Assembly (NCBI RefSeq): GCF_007830315.1
Contig: NZ_VLKJ01000002.1
Location: 432,155-496,154, forward strand
From: Novosphingobium taihuense
GTDB lineage: Bacteria; Pseudomonadota; Alphaproteobacteria; Sphingomonadales; Sphingomonadaceae
Direction of reading: 5' to 3'
DNA length: 64,000 nt
Below are positions 53,649-62,032 of the stretch, in pieces. A program made the translations under genes and the position numbers. The stretch's first letter is position 1, and every line of letters starts with the position of its first letter. The notes under the pieces were generated by a model. It was not told the origin of the DNA. It ran no database searches and was given only the letters and a program-made list of their open reading frames with translations.

Positions 53649-54824
53649 ATGCAGACCTGGTCCGAATATGTCGATCTGCTCAAGCGCGGCGAGACCATTC
53701 TCGCAGAAGCCACGGCCCCGGTGAATGAGCAGCTGCGAGCTGACCTCTTCCGTCAATTCTCGATGAATCTGGCGCAGGCCTATTTCCTGCTGATGATGAG
53801 CGATCCGCGTTATCCTGAATTTGTTCCCTACCTCAATTCCGGCTTCATGCTGCAGCCCAATCCCGATGCGGTCTACTATGTCGCCAAGCTTGATGGGACA
53901 GGCACGTACCGGATCACCGGCGAGCGCGGCAATGCGCCTGTTGCCGGGTTCGCCACGGGTAACAAGATGTTCGGTACAGACGGGCTCAAGATGGGGAAGG
54001 GCTTCGGGAATTATGATCTCGATGACCTGACACTTGACGACAACGGACGGTTTTCGGTGATCTTCAGTGCCGAACGACCCAGAGGGCATGAGGGAGACTG
54101 GCTGTACCTTGATCCCGCATCCGACTTCATCATGGTTCGCCAGTTCTCCTATGATTGGGGCAACGAAAGCGACGTACGCCTTGCGATTGAGCGGCTCGAT
54201 CCAGTGGCAGGTCCGAAAGTGCGGGCGACACCGGCAGAAGTCGATGAACGCCTGCGCCAAGTTTTCGACTACGCTATCGACGTGAGCAGGGTCGCGCTCG
54301 CCCAGATCAAGCGAACGCACGACGCTGGGTTTGTGAACCAGATGCACATCCACACCTTTCAGGAGATGGGCAACGGCAAGGATTGGCCACAGGCCTATTT
54401 CGAGATGGTGTTCGACATCGCCGAAGACGAGGCGCTGGTTATCGAAAGCGACCTCCCCGAAACGCGCACGTACTGGAATGTGCAGGTTATCGACGGCCTG
54501 TGGAATCAGGTTGATATCCCCTATCGCCAAAGCAGCCTGAACGGCCTTAGCGCGAAGATCGACCCGGACGGCAAGTTCCGCGCGGTGCTTTCGCACGAAG
54601 AGCCGGGCTATGCGAACTGGCTCGACACCGGTGGCAGCAGCTACGGGATGCTGATCGGGCGTTGGTATCGCTGTTCATCGACACCGACGCCGCAGGTCAG
54701 AAAAATGAAGCTCTCCGAAGTGCCGCAATACCTTGGCGACAAGTCTGCTCGCGCAACGACGGAAGAACGCGCGGAGCAACTGCGCCATCGGCTGGTTGGC
54801 AATCAGATGCGTCGGAAATGGTGA
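53649..54824 (+). CDS. DUF1214-domain protein
   Basis: Protein of 391 residues. The C-terminal half (YWNVQVIDGLWNQVDIPYRQ, then EPGYANWLDTGG) matches the DUF1214 beta-sandwich domain; the N-terminal helical part is SxLAQAYFLLMMSDPRYPEF-like. The family has no established reaction. A GGA site about 6 nt before the ATG at 53649 supports this start; 53601 would overlap the P450. The next gene's ATG overlaps its stop (ATGGTGA), so it is translationally coupled to the sulfotransferase. It shares the NWLDTGG segment with the protein at 56026. Confidence 0.8.
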   Translation: MQTWSEYVDLLKRGETILAEATAPVNEQLRADLFRQFSMNLAQAYFLLMMSDPRYPEFVPYLNSGFMLQPNPDAVYYVAKLDGTGTYRITGERGNAPVAGFATGNKMFGTDGLKMGKGFGNYDLDDLTLDDNGRFSVIFSAERPRGHEGDWLYLDPASDFIMVRQFSYDWGNESDVRLAIERLDPVAGPKVRATPAEVDERLRQVFDYAIDVSRVALAQIKRTHDAGFVNQMHIHTFQEMGNGKDWPQAYFEMVFDIAEDEALVIESDLPETRTYWNVQVIDGLWNQVDIPYRQSSLNGLSAKIDPDGKFRAVLSHEEPGYANWLDTGGSSYGMLIGRWYRCSSTPTPQVRKMKLSEVPQYLGDKSARATTEERAEQLRHRLVGNQMRRKW

Positions 54825-56029
54825 ACGTCACTGACAAGCCCTACGCCGCCATTTTCGGCGACTGGCGAGGCACGTTGGAGAGCGGAAATCTCCTGTCTCA
54901 GGCCGAAGAGTTTACCGGACTTTCCGATTGGGGCGGGCGTCGATGGGACGAAGAACGATTTAGATACGATTTCGCGCTTTTGTGCGAAGGCATAGAATCC
55001 ACGGGAGATCTGTCGGCCTTGGGAAGGCGCAGATCCTATGCACGTCTCATGACCATGCTGGTCTCGCGGCTGCGCTATCTCGATGCCCGCAAGCATGCAA
55101 ACGGGGTCGAAGCGGCGCGCATATCCGCGCCGCTGATCGGGACTGGCATGCCGCGCGCAGGGACGACGTTTCTGCATGGCTTGCTGGCGCAGGACCCTGC
55201 ACTTCGTGTGGCCAAAGCGTTCGAAGCGGCGATGCCTGTCCCGCTTGATGGTCCGGAAGGCGACGCTCGCTCAGTGATATACCAAGAGCTGCTCGATTTT
55301 CAGGGCATGACCAGCGATCATCTGACAGCCATGCATCCATTCGGTGCGGAACTGCCTGAGGAATGCCTGTTTCTTCAGGAAGGTGCCTGCACCGCAATAT
55401 TCGGTGGTTTGTGGAACGTACCGAAATTTCAGGCTGCCGTGGCAGACAAATCGGCTATCGCCTTTCGCTGGCAGATCGGGCTCATGCAGTATCTGCAGAC
55501 GCAGTCGGGCGGAGAACGCTGGGCCCTGAAGACGCCGGGGCACATCATGACCTGGGATGAGCTGCGTATCGCTTTTCCTGATGCGCTGATCTATGTGAAC
55601 CATCGCGATCCTGGCAAGGTCATTCCCTCGATGGCCAGCCTGATGGCTGCGTTGCGCGGTCTTTTCTCGGATCAGCTGTTGGACCCGCTGGAACTCGGCA
55701 AGGAACAGCTGGCCATCTGGGCACCCACGATGAATGCCTACGCGGCGTGGCGAAATGGCCCGGGTCGCGACGCCAAGGTCGTGGACGTTGTTTTTTCGGA
55801 CCTCATCGCCCGCCCGATCGAAACAGTGTCGGAAATGTACGACACTTTCGGCCTTCGGCTTGGTGGAGATGCCCGTGACCGGATGCTGCGACACCTCGAA
55901 CGCGATCGTCACGGAAAGGCGCCGCAGAGGGCATACTCGCTGGCAGATTATGGGCTCGACGAGGCTGCCATCGAAGGTGCGTTCGGTGCCTACATCGATC
56001 AGTTCGGCATCCGCCGCGAGCAACGGTGA
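54818..56029 (+). CDS. PAPS-dependent sulfotransferase family protein (second copy)
   Basis: Protein of 403 residues. The 5'-phosphosulfate loop is IGTGMPRAGTTFLHGLL (about 106-122) and the 3'-phosphate segment includes NHRDPGKVIPSMASL. It is alignable with the protein at 49703 across the core but divergent. The start at 54818 overlaps the preceding stop; GTG 54821 is nearly equal. Its stop overlaps the next GTG start (GTGA). Tight coupling to DUF1214 proteins on both sides points to a shared process. Confidence 0.87.
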   Translation: MVNVTDKPYAAIFGDWRGTLESGNLLSQAEEFTGLSDWGGRRWDEERFRYDFALLCEGIESTGDLSALGRRRSYARLMTMLVSRLRYLDARKHANGVEAARISAPLIGTGMPRAGTTFLHGLLAQDPALRVAKAFEAAMPVPLDGPEGDARSVIYQELLDFQGMTSDHLTAMHPFGAELPEECLFLQEGACTAIFGGLWNVPKFQAAVADKSAIAFRWQIGLMQYLQTQSGGERWALKTPGHIMTWDELRIAFPDALIYVNHRDPGKVIPSMASLMAALRGLFSDQLLDPLELGKEQLAIWAPTMNAYAAWRNGPGRDAKVVDVVFSDLIARPIETVSEMYDTFGLRLGGDARDRMLRHLERDRHGKAPQRAYSLADYGLDEAAIEGAFGAYIDQFGIRREQR

Positions 56030-57318
56030 CATTGCTGCGCCGAAGTGCCGCGAACCTTGGGAGAATCACGTTGTTCAATCCCATCGACAATCCGGACCAG
56101 TGGGCCGCCGAGGGTGACGTACGGGCAATGCGCCAGGATCCGCGAGCGGAGGCAGTACGCAGTCAGATCGCCAGGTTTTACGGCATGGGCTATGGTGATC
56201 GCCTGCCCGAAGAATGTCGCCCGCACCTCGACGCGCTGGCCGACGAATTCCTCACCAACTGGTTCTTCAAGGCCGCCGCTTCAGACAGCCAACATCCACG
56301 GCTCGTGCGCAATTTCATGCCGGCATACGAATGGCATGGGGCAAGTGTACCCGGTTCCAGGACCGGTGGGGACAACCCTGACAATTGCTATCGCCTTGCA
56401 GGCATTGCGCATGGCACTCGCTATCGTCTGACAGGGCGGCTTGCCGGCGGAAAGCCAGCGAACGTGTCGATCGCGCTGACAAACAACTATGGCACGTCGC
56501 CGACGGTCGAACTGGTTGAAGACCATCAGCTCGCCTGGCAGGCCGATGGCAGTTTCGTTGTCACTATCGATGAGAGTCCCAGTGCCGGGCGAACAAACCA
56601 TCTCATGACTCACGCGGGGACGAAATTTCTGTTCGTGCGCGATTCGATGATGGACTGGACCGATGAAACGCCGCTGGACCTGTCTATTGAGCGATTGGGC
56701 GAAGCAAGGGCAGCACCCCTTGGGCTTGAAGAGATGTTTGCAGAGGGCACGGCAAAGGCCCTGTCAGATGTGTACCAGTACTTTTGGTTCCAGAACATGC
56801 TCAGCTCGCTGTCAGTCAATACAATGCCTCCTCCGCAAACGCTGGCAGGCGTGGGTGTCGGCTTGACGACGCAGGGTGTCACCACCGGTCATTTTTGCCT
56901 TGGCCCGGATGATGCAGCGATCATTGATTACGATCCGGCCGATGCGGGCTATGCAGCGGTGGAGTTGACCGATTGGCTCTATCGCTCGCTCGATTATCAC
57001 TTCGTCCAGTCCAGCCTCACGGCGGCACAGTCATCCGTCGATCCGGACGGGCGAATTCGTGCCGTGATCGCACGGCGCGACCCTGGCGTCGCCAACTGGC
57101 TCGACACAGGTGGGCAGGCGAATGTCCTTATGATTTTGCGCTGGCAGGCCATGAAGTCGCAGGGAAGGCCGATCGACGCGAAGCTGCATTTGACCACCAT
57201 CGATAGGTTGCGTTCAGAGCTCCCGGCTTCGACCGTATGGTTCGATGCTGATGAACGCGCTGCGCAGATTGCCGGACGGGTCGCCGCTTACGGACGTAGG
57301 ATCGCGCGCAATGCCTGA
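56026..57318 (+). CDS. DUF1214-like protein (second copy)
   Basis: Protein of 430 residues with a GTG start overlapping the sulfotransferase stop. It shares the DPGVANWLDTGG segment near the C-terminus with the DUF1214 protein at 53649, and has a beta-rich core with TNNYGTSPTVEL. The N-terminal 100 residues are helical and different. Function unknown; no catalytic motif, signal peptide or membrane segment is evident. It might bind or modify a sulfated or hydroxylated intermediate, but that rests only on position. Confidence 0.72.
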   Translation: MTLLRRSAANLGRITLFNPIDNPDQWAAEGDVRAMRQDPRAEAVRSQIARFYGMGYGDRLPEECRPHLDALADEFLTNWFFKAAASDSQHPRLVRNFMPAYEWHGASVPGSRTGGDNPDNCYRLAGIAHGTRYRLTGRLAGGKPANVSIALTNNYGTSPTVELVEDHQLAWQADGSFVVTIDESPSAGRTNHLMTHAGTKFLFVRDSMMDWTDETPLDLSIERLGEARAAPLGLEEMFAEGTAKALSDVYQYFWFQNMLSSLSVNTMPPPQTLAGVGVGLTTQGVTTGHFCLGPDDAAIIDYDPADAGYAAVELTDWLYRSLDYHFVQSSLTAAQSSVDPDGRIRAVIARRDPGVANWLDTGGQANVLMILRWQAMKSQGRPIDAKLHLTTIDRLRSELPASTVWFDADERAAQIAGRVAAYGRRIARNA

Positions 57319-57401
57319 CGGAGCGCCACTGTGACTGTCCCACCATTGACCGTTGGCACGCGAAATCCTGCCTTGCCGCAACAAGAAAGCATGGTGACGT
57401 C

Positions 57402-58181
57402 ATGAAAAGAACCATTGTAATTACCGGGGCTGCTTCCGGGATCGGTCGCGCGACTGCGGAAAAGCTGACGGCGGAAGGACATCGGGTCATCGGTGTCGAT
57501 CTTCGGGATGTCGAGGTTGTGGCCGATCTCTCAACGCCCGCTGGGCGACAGGCCATGGCGGCAGCAGTAGCCAGCTTGGCACCCGATGGCGTGGATTCGG
57601 TAATTGCTGTTGCCGGCGCGCCGGCTCCTGCACCTGCTCCGCGCCTGCTTGCGATCAATTACTTCGGCGCGGTGGCTACGTTCGAACTGTTGCGGCCTCT
57701 CCTGCTACGATCAAAGGCACCGCGTGCTGTGGCGATTGTTTCCACGGCATCGTTGTCGGAATTCGATCCTGTGGTGGTGGATGCCTGCTTGGCAGGTGAT
57801 GAAGGCGCGGCGCTGGCGCTGGCCCAAGGTATCGATCCCGAAGGCGGCACCGGTTACGCCAGCAGCAAGAACGCCTTGGCACGTTGGCTGCGCCGGGCTG
57901 CCATCTCACCGGAATGGGCGGGCTCCGGCATCCTGCTTAACGGCGTTTCGCCCGGCCGCGTCTATACGCCGATGACCGCTGGCTTCTTTGCAAGCAAGGA
58001 AGGGCTCGCAATGCTTGATCGGTACACGCCGATCGCCCTGTCAGACTGTCCCTATGGTCAGCCGGAGGAACTTGCAGAAGCAATCGCGTTTCTCGCAACG
58101 TTGCAAGGTCGCTATCTTCTCGGGCAGATCCTGTACGTTGATGGCGGCACCGAAGCCATTTCCCGCACAGACATGATCTAG
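57402..58181 (+). CDS. SDR resembling 3-alpha-hydroxysteroid dehydrogenase/carbonyl reductase
   Basis: Protein of 259 residues. TGAASGIGRAT, VDLRDVEVVADLSTPAGR and INYFGA closely follow the Comamonas testosteroni 3-alpha-HSD/carbonyl reductase pattern, which includes a long insertion before YASSK and the short DLST motif after beta-3. A Ser is in VSTASLSEF. Known members interconvert 3-hydroxy and 3-keto groups on steroids and other bulky ketones. The ribosome-binding site is weak, and 83 bp separate it from the DUF1214-like gene. Last gene of the operon, followed by a strong hairpin. Confidence 0.87.
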   Translation: MKRTIVITGAASGIGRATAEKLTAEGHRVIGVDLRDVEVVADLSTPAGRQAMAAAVASLAPDGVDSVIAVAGAPAPAPAPRLLAINYFGAVATFELLRPLLLRSKAPRAVAIVSTASLSEFDPVVVDACLAGDEGAALALAQGIDPEGGTGYASSKNALARWLRRAAISPEWAGSGILLNGVSPGRVYTPMTAGFFASKEGLAMLDRYTPIALSDCPYGQPEELAEAIAFLATLQGRYLLGQILYVDGGTEAISRTDMI

Positions 58182-58187
58182 CCAACC

Positions 58188-58220
58188 TTCGCCTGCCCGG
58201 AGCATTTCCGGGCAGGCGAA
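58188..58220. terminator. Bidirectional hairpin terminator
   Basis: Perfect 14-bp arms TTCGCCTGCCCGGA / TCCGGGCAGGCGAA with a 5-nt loop, between the convergent SDR (58181) and Gfo/Idh/MocA (58233) genes. Confidence 0.85.
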
Positions 58221-58232
58221 ACGACGTCCTGG

Positions 58233-59384
58233 TTAGAGATCGGCCAGTTCGATGCGGCGACCGGTCTCGCTCGACTGTTCGAGCGCGATGACCACCTTAT
58301 GCGCATGCAGGGCTTCCTCGAAGCTGGGCGATGCAGGCTTGTTGCCTTTTATGGCTTCGAGCATGTTGTGGAACATCCAGCTCATCGCGACCATGTATGG
58401 CGGGCTGTTTTCCTTGTTCCACGGCGTGTTGGGTACATCGAAATGCTCCGGTGCAATGTCGACCAGACCGCCGGTCAGTTCGCCATATTCCTTCTGCGCT
58501 ACGGGCCCGGCATAGAGTTTCGCGCTGACGCCGTCACCAAATGTGGGGTCGGTGTAGAGCAAGCGGCCTTTGTCGCCCCAGATTTCGATCCGCATGACTT
58601 CCGAATCCGGCACGCACCAACCGGTCTGCAGGTTTCCGATCGCGCCGTTCTCCAATTGAAGCACAGCACATCCGAGATCAGCAGTATCGGGTTTGAGCAC
58701 GGTGCCGTCGGGCAGGGGCCACTCCTTCATGCCGGTTGTCTGCAAGCCAGTGACCGATTTGACCGGTCCCAGAAGGTGCGAGAGGAACAGGGTGGAGTGC
58801 GTGCCGAAGTTGCGCCATGCGCTGCCGCCGCTCGTTTTGTCTGCAAGCCACAGATATGGATCCATGCCGGCTTCCGGATAGGCACAAGCCGGGTAGATCA
58901 GGCCGTCCCGCTCCCACAGCGGCATGAGCAATTGCATGTTGAACCCCAGCACCTTGCCGAGGAACCCTTCGTCGATCATCTGCTTCATCTGCAGGGCAGC
59001 TGTACCCCAGCGGAACTGGGCATCGGCCACACCGATCAGCCCTTTCTCGCGGGCAAGGTCCGTCTGTGCCTTGGCTTGATCGAGCGTGATCGCGAACGGG
59101 AGGGCGTTGTAGACATGCTTGCCCGCGTTCAGTGCAGCCATGACCATTTCAGGGCGATATGCCGGACGACTGCCGACATCGATGATGTCGATCTCAGGAT
59201 CGGCGACGAGATCGGCGATGTTCCAGTAGGCCTTTGGAATATTGAATGCTGCGGCGGCCGCCTCTGCGGTCTCCTTGTGGGCAGTACAGACGGCAACCAC
59301 TTCAACATCTGGCAATTGTCGCCAGATCATGCCGTGTACCTTCAAACTCCAGTTGGCACCGATGATACCGATCTTTGTCGTCAT
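58233..59384 (-). CDS. Gfo/Idh/MocA-family oxidoreductase lacking the EKP lysine
   Basis: Protein of 383 residues. The N-terminal Rossmann fold starts KIGIIGANWSLKVHG, and the DVGSRPAYRPEMVMAALNAGKHV stretch is the family core. The usual E-K-P after it reads A-L-P (YNALPFAIT), so the conserved Lys that binds cofactor and substrate is lost. The C-terminal beta-sheet domain has GSAWRNFGTHSTLFLSHLLG. GGAG is 8 nt before the ATG. Usual members are NAD(P)-dependent sugar or polyol dehydrogenases; this one may be changed or inactive. Last gene of a minus operon. Confidence 0.85.
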   Translation of the reverse strand: MTTKIGIIGANWSLKVHGMIWRQLPDVEVVAVCTAHKETAEAAAAAFNIPKAYWNIADLVADPEIDIIDVGSRPAYRPEMVMAALNAGKHVYNALPFAITLDQAKAQTDLAREKGLIGVADAQFRWGTAALQMKQMIDEGFLGKVLGFNMQLLMPLWERDGLIYPACAYPEAGMDPYLWLADKTSGGSAWRNFGTHSTLFLSHLLGPVKSVTGLQTTGMKEWPLPDGTVLKPDTADLGCAVLQLENGAIGNLQTGWCVPDSEVMRIEIWGDKGRLLYTDPTFGDGVSAKLYAGPVAQKEYGELTGGLVDIAPEHFDVPNTPWNKENSPPYMVAMSWMFHNMLEAIKGNKPASPSFEEALHAHKVVIALEQSSETGRRIELADL

Positions 59385-59414
59385 TGCGTTCGCTCCGCGA
59401 AAAATGTGTAGACG

Positions 59415-60392
59415 TCAGGAATGCACGCCCTGCTTGCGTGCGACTTGGGCACCGATAGTGAACTCGTCGTAGTTGTGCCGCGGCAGGCTGAATTCGCGCA
59501 GTTCGCTTATATCTTCGAAATGGCTCGCGATGTCCTCGGCCGAGGGTGGCGTGGTGCCCGCCGGCGCCACCCAGCCTTCCGCTTCGCAGACTCTCACCCT
59601 GGCATAGCGACCACTGTTGGACGAGTAGATCCCTTGAGTGGCGCTGCAGGCTTCGCTGACGAGATAGATGGCCAACGGAACCGTGAACTCAGGCGGCATG
59701 CGCCCATCCGCGAACGAGAAATCGGTTGCCTGCAGGGCTTCCGCAAAGGCTGGAATTTCCATGTAGCCTGGCGTCATGACTTCTTCCAGGCGCGAAAGGG
59801 CATTTGGCAGCAGCACGTTCGACTGGATGCCATAGGCCGAGCCTTCGATAGCCACTGCATTGGACAAGCCCACCATCCCTGCCTTGCTGGCGGCGTAGTT
59901 GGCCTGCCAGGCGTGGCCAAACATGCCGGACGACGAACCGGTAAACAGGATCCTGCCGTACCCCTGCGCGCGCATCGCACGGTAGGCCGGCTGGCCGACA
60001 TAAAACGCCCCTTTCAGATGGACGTCGACGATTGGATCGATTTCATTGTCGCTCAGGTCTTCAAAGCGATTGTTGCGCAGGAAGCCCGCATTGCTGATCA
60101 GGACGTCCACCTTGCCCCAGGTATCGAGCGCGGTCTGGATGATGGCCGCTCCGCCTTCGCGCGTTGCCACGCTGTCCATGCTGGCAACGGCTTCGCCACC
60201 TGCGCTGCGGATCGTATCAACCACGATCTGCGCCGCGCTGGCCGAAGCACCCTCGCCAGAAGGACTGCCCCCAAGATCGTTCACGACGACCTTGGCGCCG
60301 CGGCGAGCCAGTTCAAGCGCATAGCCTCGCCCAAGGCCGCTGCCAGCACCTGTCACCACCGCAACGCGATTCTCAAAACTCACGTGATCCAT
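59415..60392 (-). CDS. Short-chain dehydrogenase, MFE-2/HSD17B4-like (third paralogue)
   Basis: Protein of 325 residues with TGAGSGLG, NDLG, SNAGFLRNNRFE, LFTGSSSGMFG and YAASK. The FYVGQPAY and SNSGRYARV segments align with the SDRs at 4484 and 16841. Here no P450 follows; its partners are a VOC protein and a Gfo/Idh/MocA protein. I prefer the ATG at 60392 (homology begins there) over 60425. It probably acts on a 3-hydroxyacyl-CoA or ring alcohol. Confidence 0.88.
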   Translation of the reverse strand: MDHVSFENRVAVVTGAGSGLGRGYALELARRGAKVVVNDLGGSPSGEGASASAAQIVVDTIRSAGGEAVASMDSVATREGGAAIIQTALDTWGKVDVLISNAGFLRNNRFEDLSDNEIDPIVDVHLKGAFYVGQPAYRAMRAQGYGRILFTGSSSGMFGHAWQANYAASKAGMVGLSNAVAIEGSAYGIQSNVLLPNALSRLEEVMTPGYMEIPAFAEALQATDFSFADGRMPPEFTVPLAIYLVSEACSATQGIYSSNSGRYARVRVCEAEGWVAPAGTTPPSAEDIASHFEDISELREFSLPRHNYDEFTIGAQVARKQGVHS

Positions 60393-60469
60393 CGTATCGT
60401 CTTTCCAGCTATAGGTTGGGGCCACTACGTCTGCCGAACGGCTCGGTCACAAACCCGCAGGCGAGGCCT

Positions 60470-60940
60470 TCAGAATGGGCTGCCCACCACTTGTGCGAAC
60501 ATCGCGCGGCCACCCTCGTCGAGCCGGACGTATTCCAGATAGTGTCCCAGCAATGGGGTTGTATCGACGTAAAGATAATCGAGCGCGCCTGGCATGGAGC
60601 CCTCAGTCGCGATGGCCGAGCCACTTTCTAGATGCGCAGCCCTTATCGCGGCCAGGTCATCCGCAGTGTCCACCAGCATGCCAAGATGGTGATGGCGCAG
60701 CGCAAAACCTTCGATTCCCGCAATCCAGTCTGCGTAAAGTCCGGTGGTGTCGTTCAGGGGCTGGATGATTTCGTACATGGTGGAACCCGCATAGGCGAGG
60801 CCGATGCGCATAAGGTCGCCGGGCGGATCAAGGATCGTAAAGGGACCTGTGCCGAAGCGCTCACGCAGGAGCTTGGCTGCCACTTCAACGTCGTTCGACG
60901 CATAAGCAATCTGGAACACGTTGCTCAGTTGCGGAACCAT
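60470..60940 (-). CDS. VOC-family protein (two-module glyoxalase-like)
   Basis: Protein of 156 residues. Module 1 is QIAYASNDVEVAAKLLRERFG and module 2 is RHHHLGMLVDTADDLAAI, the paired beta-alpha-beta-beta-beta arrangement. The His at the start of module 2 is present, while module 1 has no His at the equivalent site. Relatives include methylmalonyl-CoA epimerase and lactoylglutathione lyase. AGGAG lies about 11 nt before the ATG. First gene of the minus operon; exact role unknown. Confidence 0.78.
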   Translation of the reverse strand: MVPQLSNVFQIAYASNDVEVAAKLLRERFGTGPFTILDPPGDLMRIGLAYAGSTMYEIIQPLNDTTGLYADWIAGIEGFALRHHHLGMLVDTADDLAAIRAAHLESGSAIATEGSMPGALDYLYVDTTPLLGHYLEYVRLDEGGRAMFAQVVGSPF

Positions 60941-61250
60941 GATGCTTGGCGCTCCTCTCCATGGCGTGGGTGGGCAGCCTTCAAAACTGCACTCGCGCCA
61001 TGTCTAGCGCACGTTTCGAGATGAGGCGTCCCCGAGTTTTGCTGCGCCTTGCGAAATCGATATGGTGATTGGTGCAGCGTCGTGCGATTTGTGTTTTGGG
61101 TCAGGAAGATTGATTTAGCCGGTTCTACGCCTCCGGCTCCCGGCGGATTTGTCCGGCTTGTGGAGGCACCGGATCGCAGCGCTGGCAGTCATTCATGGCG
61201 GTTCTGTAGCCAGGTGCTGGTACTGAACAATCAGGCGTCAGCGACCCCAA
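60941..61250. other. Control region between the VOC operon and the Rrf2 gene
   Basis: 310 bp without a supported gene; contains the element at 61055. Nothing else recognised. Confidence 0.5.
61055..61071 (+). promoter_or_regulatory. WATC-N8-GATT element, site 14
   Basis: Reads AATC GATAT GGT GATTG, with CGA before it as in site 12; about 115 bp upstream of the minus-strand VOC gene. It is in the opposite direction to that gene, which an inverted-repeat site allows. Confidence 0.5.
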
Positions 61251-61739
61251 TCAGCCCGCCGATCGATCAAGCCCCGTTGCTGTTACAGCGCGCCAGCGCT
61301 GTGTCGAGAAAGGCTTGCCAGCGCGGGTTTCGACCTTGCGGATCACGTCTCGCAGCGAGGTTCCGGCCAGTTCGCCTTCCATTGACTGCGAGAACCGGCG
61401 GAACTCCGTCTCGAGCACGGGGACGATGTGGCGGCCCAGCGAGCAGTTAGGATTGGGTTCAGAGCGGTGCAGCGAGAAAACCCCTTGATCCTCGACGGCG
61501 CGGTAGATGTCGAGCAATGTAATTTGCTCTGGAGGGCGGGACAGGATCGAGCCCCCGCCCTGGCCCATCAGCGAACGGGTAATGCCAGCGTCCGCAAGGA
61601 GGCCGAGGATGCGCCGCACGACAGTGGAATTGGTATTGACGCTGCGTGCAAGATCTTCTGATCGAACTGCTTCGCCGTCGTGCAGGGCTATGCCTGACAG
61701 GACATGTATGGCCACCGCAAAGCGGGTGGACGTAGGCAT
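61251..61739 (-). CDS. Rrf2-family transcriptional regulator
   Basis: Protein of 162 residues. TRFAVAIHVLSGIALHDG opens the winged helix, SVNTNSTVVRRILGLLADAG is the recognition region and GQGGGS the wing. Only one Cys (in PNCSLGRH) stands in the region where IscR and NsrR use three, so an Fe-S cluster is unlikely and the protein may resemble the redox- or ligand-sensing CymR/YwnA branch. AAGGA is 8 nt before the ATG at 61739; 61802 is an alternative. It is divergent from a WrbA-like quinone reductase, a common target of such regulators. Confidence 0.9.
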   Translation of the reverse strand: MPTSTRFAVAIHVLSGIALHDGEAVRSEDLARSVNTNSTVVRRILGLLADAGITRSLMGQGGGSILSRPPEQITLLDIYRAVEDQGVFSLHRSEPNPNCSLGRHIVPVLETEFRRFSQSMEGELAGTSLRDVIRKVETRAGKPFSTQRWRAVTATGLDRSAG

Positions 61740-61794
61740 CGCATCGTTCCTTTCCAGCACGGCAGGCGGGAAGCCCCTTCCACCGAGCGCCATT

Positions 61795-61808
61795 TGATAC
61801 ACGTATCA
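61795..61808. promoter_or_regulatory. Putative Rrf2 operator TGATAC-N2-GTATCA
   Basis: Perfect 6-bp arms around AC, 56 bp upstream of the Rrf2 start in the divergent region with the WrbA-like gene. Assignment to Rrf2 is by position. Confidence 0.55.
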
Positions 61809-61911
61809 GGCTGCACATACTATCCTGCCCTCAGGCAGGCATCTCTCCATCAATGGCCGCGCAAGTCCGGAGCGACCATTTTGGGCACCCGTGTTCCCTT
61901 GAGGGTCAATT

Positions 61912-61928
61912 TATCCGCATGCTGATTG
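61912..61928 (+). promoter_or_regulatory. WATC-N8-GATT element, site 15
   Basis: Reads TATC CGCAT GCT GATTG; about 105 bp upstream of the WrbA-like gene and 172 bp from the Rrf2 start. Confidence 0.55.
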
Positions 61929-62032
61929 CGACATCCGAATGCCCCGCCGCTCACGCTGACGCCTTGTTATGTAATTGTGTTGCGCACACAAGCATACGTT
62001 CTCGCGGAAGCATTGGAAAGGGGAGTATCGAA

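Noticed and set aside
53577..54596. 339-residue minus-strand frame opposite the DUF1214 gene
   Set aside because: The plus-strand gene has translational coupling and a family match; the antisense frame has neither.
58299..60542. Two plus-strand frames of about 370 residues opposite the Gfo/Idh/MocA and SDR genes
   Set aside because: Both are antisense shadows of clearly recognised proteins with complete motifs.
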